Positions 8,439-16,162 of a DNA stretch of 64,000 nt are shown piece by piece. How positions within the stretch are numbered: position 1 is the stretch's first letter; the number at the start of each line of letters is the position of its first letter. The notes under the pieces are model-generated. The model was not told where the DNA came from and did no database searches. It saw nothing but the letters and a program-made list of their open reading frames with translations. Position numbers and translations under genes: made by a program. Origin of the DNA: Gordonia alkaliphila (GTDB lineage: Bacteria > Actinomycetota > Actinomycetes > Mycobacteriales > Mycobacteriaceae); the NCBI RefSeq assembly GCF_023017165.1, contig NZ_JALKBW010000001.1:868001-932000 (forward strand). Reading direction: 5' to 3'.

Positions 8439-8929
8439 GCTACTCCCCGGAGCGGCTCAACGAGAACCACAGCTTCGACTTCTTCGACAGCGGTGAGCCC
8501 GATCTCGATGAGTGGCCGCAAAAACACGCTTTGCAGGACCAGAACGACGGTAAGTCTGCGACGCACGTCTGGACTGATGACGGCGGCGAGTACGTCGTCG
8601 GCTACTACACTCTTCTGCCCACCATCACGCGAGCCGATGACGGTCGCATCTTCTCGATCTTGCGACCTGGCAAGTACCAGGGACGTGAAGTTGCGGGAGT
8701 ACTGATCGGCAAACTCGCGCTGGATCAGAGCTTGCGGGGCGGAGGCCGCGGGATCGACCTGCTGGCCGACGCGATTCTCACCGCTTCGGAAGCGATGACC
8801 CTCATCGGCGGTCGGCACGTACTGATCGACCCCATGCGTGACCGGCCGCGGCTCCGGGAGTGGTACCTCGAAGCCGGGTTCAAGCCGATCGACGGATCTG
8901 ATCGCCTCTACCTCGATATCCGCGACTGA
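8435..8929 (+). CDS. GNAT acetyltransferase, TacT/AtaT-like candidate toxin
   Basis: A 164-residue acetyltransferase. Its N-terminal pattern, ERLNENHSFDFFDSGEPDLDEW, is the hallmark opening of TacT/AtaT-like toxins, which acetylate aminoacyl-tRNA. VAGVLIGKLALDQSLRGGG forms the acetyl-CoA-binding loop and REWYLEAGFKPI holds the conserved tyrosine of the active site near the end. No in-frame ATG or GTG is available before the domain, so TTG 8435 is taken; it overlaps the stop of the 51-codon gene. The gene interrupts the conserved gpmA-mshA neighbourhood and points against its flanking genes, which suggests acquisition. A housekeeping acetyltransferase is the alternative. Confidence 0.72.
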   Translation: MSYSPERLNENHSFDFFDSGEPDLDEWPQKHALQDQNDGKSATHVWTDDGGEYVVGYYTLLPTITRADDGRIFSILRPGKYQGREVAGVLIGKLALDQSLRGGGRGIDLLADAILTASEAMTLIGGRHVLIDPMRDRPRLREWYLEAGFKPIDGSDRLYLDIRD

Positions 8930-8947
8930 TCGGCCACCCGATGCACA

Positions 8948-8996
8948 GGACCTCCGAGGCCGGTGCCCAGAATCGGGGCACGGGGCTCGGAGGTCC
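8948..8996. terminator. Strong hairpin between convergent genes
   Basis: GGACCTCCGAG at 8948-8958 pairs perfectly with CTCGGAGGTCC at 8986-8996, and the interior GTGCCC/GGGCAC extends the stem across a short loop. The structure lies between the stop of the GNAT gene (8929) and that of the acyl-CoA ligase gene (9019) and has no T-run, so it could act as a bidirectional GC-rich terminator. Confidence 0.7.
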
Positions 8997-9018
8997 CGGG
9001 GTCAGGCGTGCAGCGGCG

Positions 9019-10620
9019 CTACTGGCGCAGGTCCTTGCGGAGGATCTTGCCGGAGCTCGACTTCGGGATGGCGGCGATGAACTCCACCTGGCGGACCTTC
9101 TTGTACGGGGCCACACGCTCGGCGGTGAACGCGATGACCTCGTCTTCGGTGAGCTCGGCACCCTCGGCCACCACGACGAAGGCCTTGGGCACCTCTTCGC
9201 CGTCGGCGTCGTGGGCGCCGACGACGGCCACGTCGGCCACCTTCGGGTGGGTCAGCAGCAGCGCCTCCAGCTCGGCCGGCGGCACCTGGTAGCCCTTGTA
9301 CTTGATGAGCTCCTTGAGCCGGTCGACGATGGTGACGCAGCCGTCGGCGTCGACGGTGGCCATGTCACCGGTCTTGAGCCAGCCGTCGGCGTCGATGGTG
9401 TCGGCGGTGGCCTGCGCGTTGTTCAAGTAGCCGACCATCACGTTGGGGCCGCGGACCCACAGCTCACCCGGCACGGAGACACCCTCGGACGGCATGTCGA
9501 TGTCCTCGCCGGTACCCGGGTCGACGAGCCGGTTCTCGGTGTTGGGCACGGCCCAGCCCACCGACGACAGCGGGGGCGTGAGACCGCCCGGGGCGGTGCC
9601 GACGAACGGGATGAGGTGGGTCACCGGCGACGTCTCGCTCATGCCGAAGCCCTGCGCCATGTTCAGGTCCAGGCGCGTGGCGACGGCGTTGCCGAGCTCG
9701 GCGTCCAGCGGCGCGGCGCCGGAGAGCATGGTGTGGATCGACGACAGGTCGTACTTGTCGACGATGGGGTGCTTGGCCAGGGCGACGGCCACCGGCGGCG
9801 CGATGAACGCGTACGTCACCTTGTGCTGCTGGGTGCCTTCGAGGAACTCGACCATGTCGAAGCGCGGCATCACCAGCAGCGAGGCGCGCGCCTTGAGGGC
9901 GGCGTTGAGCAGCACGGTCATGCCGTAGATGTGGAAGAACGGCAGCACGGCCAGCACCACGTCGTCCGGGGTCATGCCGTTGATCGGCTCGATCTGCGCG
10001 ACGTTGGACACCAGGTTGCGATGGCTGAGCATAACGCCCTTGGGGTTGCCGGTGGTACCGGAGCTGTACGGCAGCACCGCGATGTGGGTGGCCGGATCGA
10101 ACTCGACGTCCGGCGCGGGCAGGCCGGCGCCGAGCAGGTCGGCGGCGTTGGGATGGCCGGACGCGGCCAGGCCTTCGCCGTCGAGGATCACGATGGCGTC
10201 GTCGGCGAGGCCCACCTCGCGGGCCGCCTCGAGCGCCTGCGGAGCCATCATCGAGATGGTCACGATCATCTTCGCCTTGGAGTCCACGAGTTGCTTGCGG
10301 ATCTCGTTGGCGGTGAACAGCGCGTTGAGCGTGGTGGCGCTGGCGCCGGAGCGCAGGATGCCGTGGAAGACGGTCGCGAACGCCGGGATGTTCGGCGACA
10401 GCACGGCGATGACGTCGCCCACGCCGAGGCCGCGCGCAGCGAAGGCGCCGGCGGCGGCGTTGATCTGGCCGATGAGCTGGCGGTAGGTGGTGGTGGCGCC
10501 GGTCTTGGCGTCGATCAGCGCGGTGCGATCCAGGTCGGCTTCGTCGATGGAGCCGAACAGGAAGTCGTAGACGCTGACGTTCGGGATGTCCACGTCGGGG
10601 TAGGGACTGCGGAAGCTCAT
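9019..10620 (-). CDS. Acyl-CoA ligase of the 4-coumarate/fatty-acid CoA ligase type
   Basis: A 533-residue ANL-superfamily adenylate-forming enzyme. The P-loop-like motif is LPYSSGTTGNPKGVMLSH, followed by the A5 region AQGFGMSETSPVTH, WLKTGDMATVDADG, and the hinge/catalytic VDRLKELIKYKGYQVPPAELE with the C-terminal lysine motif KSSSGKILRKDL. It activates a carboxylic acid as an acyl-adenylate and transfers it to CoA; the 4-coumarate-ligase-like length and motifs do not fix the substrate. It is 13 bases downstream of ybjN and probably belongs to the mshA-ybjN transcript. No signal or membrane segment is visible. Confidence 0.88.
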   Translation of the reverse strand: MSFRSPYPDVDIPNVSVYDFLFGSIDEADLDRTALIDAKTGATTTYRQLIGQINAAAGAFAARGLGVGDVIAVLSPNIPAFATVFHGILRSGASATTLNALFTANEIRKQLVDSKAKMIVTISMMAPQALEAAREVGLADDAIVILDGEGLAASGHPNAADLLGAGLPAPDVEFDPATHIAVLPYSSGTTGNPKGVMLSHRNLVSNVAQIEPINGMTPDDVVLAVLPFFHIYGMTVLLNAALKARASLLVMPRFDMVEFLEGTQQHKVTYAFIAPPVAVALAKHPIVDKYDLSSIHTMLSGAAPLDAELGNAVATRLDLNMAQGFGMSETSPVTHLIPFVGTAPGGLTPPLSSVGWAVPNTENRLVDPGTGEDIDMPSEGVSVPGELWVRGPNVMVGYLNNAQATADTIDADGWLKTGDMATVDADGCVTIVDRLKELIKYKGYQVPPAELEALLLTHPKVADVAVVGAHDADGEEVPKAFVVVAEGAELTEDEVIAFTAERVAPYKKVRQVEFIAAIPKSSSGKILRKDLRQ

Positions 10621-10633
10621 CGGGGATCCTTAA

Positions 10634-11200
10634 CTATTGGTCGGTCGGGCGGGAAGTGTGCGCGGCGGGTGCGTCGTCGAGCGGCGCGATCTCGGGGAGT
10701 CTGTCCGGGTCGATCAGGTGGGCGAAGGCCTGCAGGTTGGCCAGGGATTCGCCGCGCGCGGTACGCCACGCCCATTCGCGGTGGATGGACGTGAGGAAGC
10801 CGATCTCCAGGATCTTGTTGAAGTCGCCGTCGGCGGCGGCCAGCACCTGGCCCAGCACGCGGTCCACCTCGGCGGCGGTGATCGCCTCCGGCGAGAGGCG
10901 GCCCACCAGGTAGATGTCGCCGATGTTGTCGAGGGTGTAGGCCACCCCGTAGAGACGACGGTTCCGGGTCAGCAGGAAGCGGTAGACGGCCTCGTGGTTC
11001 TCGTCGGCACGACGACACACGAACGCCTCGACGCGCACGCCGTGCACCCCGGCCGTCAGCAGCACGGTGGTCTTGAGCTTGCGCTCGCCCGGCAGCTCCA
11101 CGATCACGTGCTCGGTGTCGGCCGTCTCGCCGGCCTTGCGTACGTAGTCGATGCCGGATTCGGCCAGCACCGCTTCCAGTGCCGCCAGATTGTCGATCAT
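10634..11200 (-). CDS. YbjN domain-containing protein (Rv0487-like)
   Basis: A 188-residue YbjN-family protein, a fold related to type III secretion chaperones and often met in actinobacteria next to mshA. It starts at ATG 11200, which overlaps the mshA stop as ATGA, so the two are translationally coupled, as are Rv0486-Rv0487. Conserved blocks include [35 protein letters not shown] and [17 protein letters not shown]. The biochemical role of the family is unsettled. An acyl-CoA ligase gene follows after 13 bases. Confidence 0.85.
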   Translation of the reverse strand: MIDNLAALEAVLAESGIDYVRKAGETADTEHVIVELPGERKLKTTVLLTAGVHGVRVEAFVCRRADENHEAVYRFLLTRNRRLYGVAYTLDNIGDIYLVGRLSPEAITAAEVDRVLGQVLAAADGDFNKILEIGFLTSIHREWAWRTARGESLANLQAFAHLIDPDRLPEIAPLDDAPAAHTSRPTDQ

Positions 11201-12522
11201 CCCGCCATCCTCGGTCGATTCTTGAGCCAGCCGCGGGTGCGACGGCCCAGCGTGCCGCGGCGCGCAGGGCCGGACGGGAAGTGCCCCATCGCGGCGCTGT
11301 ACGACGCCAGCAGCGCGTCGGTGGTGTGCTCCCAGGAGTAGCCCCGCGCATGCACGACGGCGGCCGCGCCGTAGCGCTCGAGGCGGGCCGGGTCGGCCAG
11401 CAGCTCGGCCAGCTCGGCGGTCCAGGCGGCGATCTCGTGCCCGGACACCAGGCGGCCGGTGACGCCGTCGCGCACGGCCACGCCGAGCCCGCCGACGTCG
11501 GCGGCGATCACCGGGATGCCACAGGCCTGCGCCTCCACGGCGACGAGCCCGAAGCTCTCCGAAAAGCTCGGCACCGCAACGAGATTCGACGCCCGGTACA
11601 CCTGCGCGAGGACGGCGGGCGGCTGCGGAGGCAGGAAGGTCACGCGGTCGGCCACGCCGAGGTTCACGGCGAGCTCGGCCAGCGCGGTCGGGCGCTCCAG
11701 TCCGGAGCCGGACGGTCCGCCGACGATGAGCAGCCGCAGCCGGCCGGTGGGGTCGGCCCTGATCAGCGGCGCCATGGCCGCCAGCAGGACGTCCGGGGCC
11801 TTCAACGGTTGCAGGCGACCGACGAAGGTCACCACCGCCTCGTCCGGGTCCAGGCCCAGTTGCACGCGCGCCGCCGCCCGCGAGCCGGGGCTGTAGAAGT
11901 CCAGGTCCGCGCCCGGCGGCACCACGTCGATCTTCCCCGGGTCGGCGCCGTACAGGTCCGTCAGTTCGGCCGCCTCGGTGCGGGTGTTGGCCACCAGGCG
12001 GTCGGCCTCGGCCACCACCTGCTGTTCGCCGATGAGCCGCCCCACCGGTTCGGCGGTGTCGCCGCCGGCCAGCGAGGCGTTCTTCACCGCGGCGAGCGTG
12101 TGCGCGGTGTGCACCAGCGGCACCCGCCAGCGGTCGCGCGCGAGCCAGCCCACCTGACCGGACAGCCAGTAGTGCGAGTGGATGAGGTCGTAGTGGCCGG
12201 GCTCCTGGGCGGCTTCCGCGCGCAGCACGTTGGCCGAGAAGGCGCAGAGCTGACCGGGCAGATCGCGCTTGTCGAGGCCGTCGAACGGTCCCGCCTCGAT
12301 GTGCCGGACCAGCACGCCGGGCGCGGCTTCGAGCACCGCACGGTCGGCCGACGACGTGGCGCGGGTGAAGATCTCCACCTCCACGCCGCGGCGGGCCAGC
12401 CGCTGGGCGGTCTGCCAGACGTAGACGTTCATCCCCCCGGCGTCCCCGGTGCCCGGCTGCGCCAACGGCGAAGTGTGCACGGAGATCACCGCGAGGCGTC
12501 GTGGCCTGGGTCCACCGGTCAT
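11197..12522 (-). CDS. mshA: D-inositol-3-phosphate glycosyltransferase MshA
   Basis: A 441-residue GT4 (GT-B fold) glycosyltransferase. MshA makes the first committed step of mycothiol synthesis, joining N-acetylglucosamine from UDP-GlcNAc to 1D-inositol 3-phosphate. The N-terminal domain has [20 protein letters not shown] and [14 protein letters not shown]; the C-terminal domain has [14 protein letters not shown] and the donor-binding [17 protein letters not shown] with the E-x7-E pair. It starts at ATG 12522. The presence of mshA is itself a marker of mycothiol-using actinobacteria. Confidence 0.95.
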   Translation of the reverse strand: MTGGPRPRRLAVISVHTSPLAQPGTGDAGGMNVYVWQTAQRLARRGVEVEIFTRATSSADRAVLEAAPGVLVRHIEAGPFDGLDKRDLPGQLCAFSANVLRAEAAQEPGHYDLIHSHYWLSGQVGWLARDRWRVPLVHTAHTLAAVKNASLAGGDTAEPVGRLIGEQQVVAEADRLVANTRTEAAELTDLYGADPGKIDVVPPGADLDFYSPGSRAAARVQLGLDPDEAVVTFVGRLQPLKAPDVLLAAMAPLIRADPTGRLRLLIVGGPSGSGLERPTALAELAVNLGVADRVTFLPPQPPAVLAQVYRASNLVAVPSFSESFGLVAVEAQACGIPVIAADVGGLGVAVRDGVTGRLVSGHEIAAWTAELAELLADPARLERYGAAAVVHARGYSWEHTTDALLASYSAAMGHFPSGPARRGTLGRRTRGWLKNRPRMAG

Positions 12523-12601
12523 GTGTCCACCCTAATCGCACCCGGAAAACATGCGGGATCGCGTATTAGTCCGCGACCGGGGGCGTCCGTAGACTCGTTT
12601 C

Positions 12602-12621
12602 GGTAACCATTGTCATTAACT
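12602..12621 (+). promoter_or_regulatory. Weak Zur-box-like sequence ahead of the zinc importer
   Basis: GGTAACCATTGTCATTAACT lies 12 bases upstream of the substrate-binding protein start and overlaps the position of its ribosome binding region. It is A/T-rich against a GC-rich background and has a loose ATT-N-TCATT resemblance to actinobacterial Zur boxes, but its two halves are poorly symmetric. A TAGACT hexamer at 12591-12596 could be the -10. Treat as a candidate only. Confidence 0.28.
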
Positions 12622-12633
12622 GAAGGGGCTCGC

Positions 12634-13572
12634 ATGCGAAAAGTGCTCGCCACCGTGCTGATCGCGGTGTTCGGCGTCGTCGTCGCCGGCTGCGCGGACG
12701 ACTCGACGCGTACCACCGATCATCCGGCCGTGGTCGCGTCCACCGACGTGTGGGCGGCCGTGGCCCGCGCGGTCGGCGGCGAGCACGCCGACGTGACCGC
12801 CCTGTTCAACTCCCCCGGCGCCGATCCGCACGAGTTCGAGCCGTCGATGGCCGACACCGCGAAGATCGAGGACGCCGACGTGCTGGTGTTCAACGGCGGA
12901 CACTACGACGCCTACGTCGAGACCGCGGCGTCGTCGTCGGCGGCCGTGCAGGTGAACGCGACCCGACTGGCCGGTGGCGAGGACGACGACCACGGGCACG
13001 ACGACCACGGGCATGAAGGGCACGGGCACGAAGGGCACGACCACGGGACCAACGAGCACGTCTTCTACGACCTGCCCGTCGTCGCCCGCGTCGCCGACGC
13101 CACCGCCGACGCCCTGGCCAAGCTCGCGCCGATGCACGCCCAGTACTACCGGGACCGCGCCGCCGCGTTCGACGCCGGTATCGCGGACCTGCGCGGTCGT
13201 CTCGCCGCACTCAAGGCCCAGCACGATGGCACCGAGGTGGCCGCCACCGAGCCGCTGGCCGCCTACCTGTTGACGGCCGCCGGGCTGGTCGACGTGGCCC
13301 CGGCCGCATTCACCGCGGCCGTGGAGAACGGCCAGGCGCCGTCGGCCGCCGACGTCGCCGCGTTCGGCGATCTGATCACCGGCCGCGACATCGCCGTCCT
13401 GATTTACAACACGCAGGCGGTGGATCCGGCCACGCGCTCGGTGCTGGACCTGGCTCGCAGCAATGCGATTCCGGTGGTCGACATGACCGAATCGCTGCCC
13501 GCGGGCGTCACCGACTATCTGCTCTGGCAGTCGGCGCAGATCGACCGGCTCGAGGCGGCGCTCGCCCGATGA
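12634..13572 (+). CDS. Zinc/manganese ABC transporter substrate-binding lipoprotein
   Basis: A 312-residue metal-binding lipoprotein of the TroA/ZnuA superfamily. The signal peptide ends in the lipobox VVAGC, so the protein is probably membrane-anchored outside the cytoplasm. A histidine/aspartate-rich loop around residues 118-140 (repeats of HGH and HEGH) is typical of zinc-specific members, and the conserved histidines and the late DMTES region fit the fold. ATG 12634 is preferred because of AAGGGG a few bases upstream and because it gives a proper signal peptide. The ATPase gene follows with an ATGA overlap and the permease gene after that, forming a complete importer operon. Confidence 0.88.
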   Translation: MRKVLATVLIAVFGVVVAGCADDSTRTTDHPAVVASTDVWAAVARAVGGEHADVTALFNSPGADPHEFEPSMADTAKIEDADVLVFNGGHYDAYVETAASSSAAVQVNATRLAGGEDDDHGHDDHGHEGHGHEGHDHGTNEHVFYDLPVVARVADATADALAKLAPMHAQYYRDRAAAFDAGIADLRGRLAALKAQHDGTEVAATEPLAAYLLTAAGLVDVAPAAFTAAVENGQAPSAADVAAFGDLITGRDIAVLIYNTQAVDPATRSVLDLARSNAIPVVDMTESLPAGVTDYLLWQSAQIDRLEAALAR

Positions 13573-14372
13573 GCGCCCCCGCCGACGACACCCCCGTGGT
13601 GGAGTTCACCGACGCGACGCTCGCGCTCGGCGACCGCACGCTCTGGCAGGACCTGAACCTGGCGGTGCACCCCGGCGAGTTCATCGCCGTCCTCGGCCCC
13701 AACGGCTCCGGAAAAACGACGCTGCTGCGCGCGGTCCTGGGCCAGGTGCCGCTGACATCCGGCACGCTGACTCTGCACGGCCGGCTCGGCTACGTCCCGC
13801 AGCAGCACGCCGACGACTCCGACGCGATGGCCCTGCGCGGCCGCGACCTGGTGGGTTTCGGCGTCGACGGCGCCGACTGGGGCATCGGCTGGCGCGGGCG
13901 CCGCGAGCGCGCGGCCCGGGTGGACGCCGCCATCGCCGAAGTGGGCGCCACGGCGTTCGCCGACCAGCCCCTCGGGCTGCTGTCCGGCGGCGAGCAGCAG
14001 CGCCTGCGCATCGCGCAAGCGCTCACCGACGATCCGGCCGTGCTGCTGTGCGACGAACCGCTGTCGAGCCTGGACCTGCGCAATCAGCGGGTGGTGGTGG
14101 ACCTGCTCGACGCCCGCCGCCGTGCCCGGGACACCGCGATCCTGTTCGTGACGCACGAGATAAATCCGGTGCTGCCCTACGTCGACCGGGTGCTGTACCT
14201 GGTGGACGGCCGGTTCCGAATCGGCACGGTGGCCGAGGTGATGAACTCGGCGACGCTGTCGGAGCTGTACGGCAGCCACGTGGAAGTGGCCGAAGTGGCC
14301 GGACGACTCGTGGTGATCGGCGGCGACACCGACGCCGGCCACCACCACTGCGACGACCAGGGGCAGAGCTGA
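13569..14372 (+). CDS. Zinc/manganese ABC transporter ATP-binding protein
   Basis: A 267-residue ABC ATPase: Walker A GPNGSGKT, Q-loop YVPQQ, signature LSGGEQQR, Walker B AVLLCDEPLSSLD and switch HEINP. A C-terminal stretch GGDTDAGHHHCD is His-rich, as often seen in ZnuC-like proteins. It powers the importer formed with the flanking substrate-binding protein and permease. Its ATG overlaps the stop of the upstream gene (ATGA) and its TGA shares a base with the ATG of the permease gene. Confidence 0.9.
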   Translation: MSAPADDTPVVEFTDATLALGDRTLWQDLNLAVHPGEFIAVLGPNGSGKTTLLRAVLGQVPLTSGTLTLHGRLGYVPQQHADDSDAMALRGRDLVGFGVDGADWGIGWRGRRERAARVDAAIAEVGATAFADQPLGLLSGGEQQRLRIAQALTDDPAVLLCDEPLSSLDLRNQRVVVDLLDARRRARDTAILFVTHEINPVLPYVDRVLYLVDGRFRIGTVAEVMNSATLSELYGSHVEVAEVAGRLVVIGGDTDAGHHHCDDQGQS

Positions 14373-15199
14373 TGGGTGACTTCTTCGACTTCGCACAGAC
14401 CGCCGACCTGCTGTCGCGCACCTTCGTCCAGCAGTCGCTGCTGGCGCTGGCGCTGCTCGGCCTGATCGGCGGCCTGCTGGGCCCGATGATCGTGGCGCGC
14501 CAGATGAGTTTCGCGGTGCACGGCGCGGCCGAGCTGAGTTTCACCGGCGCCGCCGCGGCTCTGCTGCTCGGCTTCAGCGTGAACCTGGGCGGCGTGATCG
14601 GCGCGGTGATCGCGGCCGCCGTGTTCGGCGTCCTCGGCAACCGGGCCCGCGAACGCGACTCGGTGATCGGCGTGGTGATGGCCTTCGGTCTGGGTCTGGG
14701 TGTGCTGTTCCTGCACCTGTACGGCCGCGCCGGCACCGGCTTCGCGCTGCTCACCGGACAGGTGGTGAGCGTGGGCAGCTCCGGGCTGATCGCGGTGGCG
14801 ATCACCGCCGCCGTGGTGGTGGCCGTGCTCGCGGTGATCTACCGGCCGCTGCTGTTCGCGAGCCTCGACCCGCGGGTGGCGAAGGCCTCCGGCGTCCCCC
14901 TGCGGGCGCTGTCGGTGGTCTTCGCGATCCTCGTCGGCCTCGCCGCCGCGCAGGGCGTGCAGATCATCGGCGCCCTGCTGGTGATGGCCCTGCTGATCAC
15001 CCCGGCCGCCTCGGCGGCCCGGCTCACCGCCTCCCCCACCAAGCAGGTGGTGCTGTCGGTGACCTTCGCGATGATCGCCGCGGTGGGCGGGCTGATCCTG
15101 TCACTGGCCCCGGAGCTGCCGGTGTCGGTGCTGGTCACCACCATCTCGTTCGTGATCTACGTGATCTGCCGCGTCATCGGCCTGCGCGCACGCGACTAG
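14372..15199 (+). CDS. Zinc/manganese ABC transporter permease (ABC-3 family)
   Basis: A 275-residue integral membrane protein of the ABC-3/ZnuB-MntB family with about eight hydrophobic helices. Family blocks include GLLGPMIVARQMSFAVHGAAE (residues near 32-52) and AAQGVQIIGALLVMALLITPAA (near 195-220). ATG 14372 overlaps the ATPase stop by one base, so the three genes form one translationally linked unit. It forms the membrane pore for the metal taken from the His-rich lipoprotein. Confidence 0.9.
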   Translation: MGDFFDFAQTADLLSRTFVQQSLLALALLGLIGGLLGPMIVARQMSFAVHGAAELSFTGAAAALLLGFSVNLGGVIGAVIAAAVFGVLGNRARERDSVIGVVMAFGLGLGVLFLHLYGRAGTGFALLTGQVVSVGSSGLIAVAITAAVVVAVLAVIYRPLLFASLDPRVAKASGVPLRALSVVFAILVGLAAAQGVQIIGALLVMALLITPAASAARLTASPTKQVVLSVTFAMIAAVGGLILSLAPELPVSVLVTTISFVIYVICRVIGLRARD

Positions 15200-15202
15200 C
15201 TT

Positions 15203-15216
15203 TTCGACAAGCTCAG
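15203..15216. repeat. Partial copy of the 19-bp CTGAGCTTGTCGAA repeat
   Basis: TTCGACAAGCTCAG is the complement of CTGAGCTTGTCGAA, the core of a motif found next to several other stop codons in this window. Here its TGA is the stop codon of the DUF2599 gene on the minus strand, and the motif fills nearly all of the 13-base gap to the permease gene. Confidence 0.6.
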
Positions 15217-15692
15217 AACGGCGGATTACACGCCGTCGCCACCATCTCGAGCGGTCCGACCACGGCGCGTCCGGGTTCCAGATTCCAGCTGGCCTTGCCG
15301 GGGTCGACGATCCGCACGAACACCCAGTGGCAGTCGAACTGGGACCGCATGCCCGGGGTGGCGGCGTTCGGCGCCAGCGCGAGCACCTCGCGCCACGCGG
15401 CGCTCGGCAGCCCGAAGCCGGTGGCCCTCCGCCCGGCCGCGGTCGGATAGATCTGCAGGCTCGGGCCGGAGCCGAGCTGCACCCACTGCACCCGGTCGAT
15501 GTACGGCCCGCGCGCGGTGGGCGGCCACGGCAACCCGGGGAACGGCAGATCGGCCGAGCCGCTCGACGACGCGAGGTAGGCGTCGAGTTCGGCCTGCATG
15601 GGCGACGGCGCGGGCGCCGCCTCCGCCGGGACCGCCGGCGCCATCAGCAGTCCGATCGCAGCGAGCAGCCCCACCATCCGATGTTTGCGCAT
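15213..15692 (-). CDS. Secreted DUF2599 protein
   Basis: A 159-residue exported protein with a signal peptide (hydrophobic LLAAIGLLMAPAVPAEA, cleavage near AEA-AP). The rest matches the DUF2599 pattern: VQWVQLGSGPSLQIYPT, AWREVLALAP, GMRSQFDCHWVF, KASWNLEPGRAVV and the end CNPPF, with the two cysteines of DCHW and CNP likely forming a disulfide. Function of the family is unknown. The next gene upstream in transcription, 8 bases away, is a paralogue, so the two arose by tandem duplication. Its stop lies in a repeat motif. Confidence 0.82.
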   Translation of the reverse strand: MRKHRMVGLLAAIGLLMAPAVPAEAAPAPSPMQAELDAYLASSSGSADLPFPGLPWPPTARGPYIDRVQWVQLGSGPSLQIYPTAAGRRATGFGLPSAAWREVLALAPNAATPGMRSQFDCHWVFVRIVDPGKASWNLEPGRAVVGPLEMVATACNPPF

Positions 15693-15700
15693 GCCCGTGA

Positions 15701-16162
15701 CTATTCCTCGGCGAAGCCGGGATTACAGCGACTTGACACCATTTGGTCGGCGGAGACCACGGGGCGGTCCGGTTCCAAGTTCCAGCTCGGCTTGTCGGGG
15801 TCGACGAGCCGTGCGAACGTCCAGTGGCAGTCGAACTGCGCGCGCATGCCCGGGGTGTCGCCGTCCGGCGCCAGCGCGAGGACTTCGCGCCAGGCGACGT
15901 CGGCCGCGCGCTCACCGCTGACCTTGCGGCCCGACGGAGCGGGCACGATCTGGAGGCTGGGCCCCACCGCAGTCTGCACCCACGAGGCACCGGCGACGTA
16001 CGGCGGCGCGTAGACGGGTGCCGAAACAACCGACGACGAAACCACCGAAGACGACGACGTCACCGAAGGCGCAGCCACGTCCTCTCCCCCGCCGCTACAC
16101 CCAGCCAGCAGGAGAACGAGCGCCGCCCCGCCCCCTACTGCTCGCGCAGTGCGTCGTTCCAC
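15701..16162 (-). CDS. DUF2599 lipoprotein, paralogue of the next gene
   Basis: A 153-residue lipoprotein read from GTG 16162. The N-terminus is short and basic with a hydrophobic core ending in the lipobox LLLAGC, then a Ser/Val-rich linker. The C-terminal domain aligns with the neighbouring DUF2599 protein: VQTAVGPSLQIVP, AWREVLALAP, GMRAQFDCHWTF, KPSWNLEPDRPVV and CNPGF. Its start lies inside the end of the carboxylesterase gene (28-base overlap), so it is probably co-transcribed with that gene. One paralogue is lipid-anchored and the other freely secreted. Confidence 0.78.
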   Translation of the reverse strand: MERRTARAVGGGAALVLLLAGCSGGGEDVAAPSVTSSSSVVSSSVVSAPVYAPPYVAGASWVQTAVGPSLQIVPAPSGRKVSGERAADVAWREVLALAPDGDTPGMRAQFDCHWTFARLVDPDKPSWNLEPDRPVVSADQMVSSRCNPGFAEE

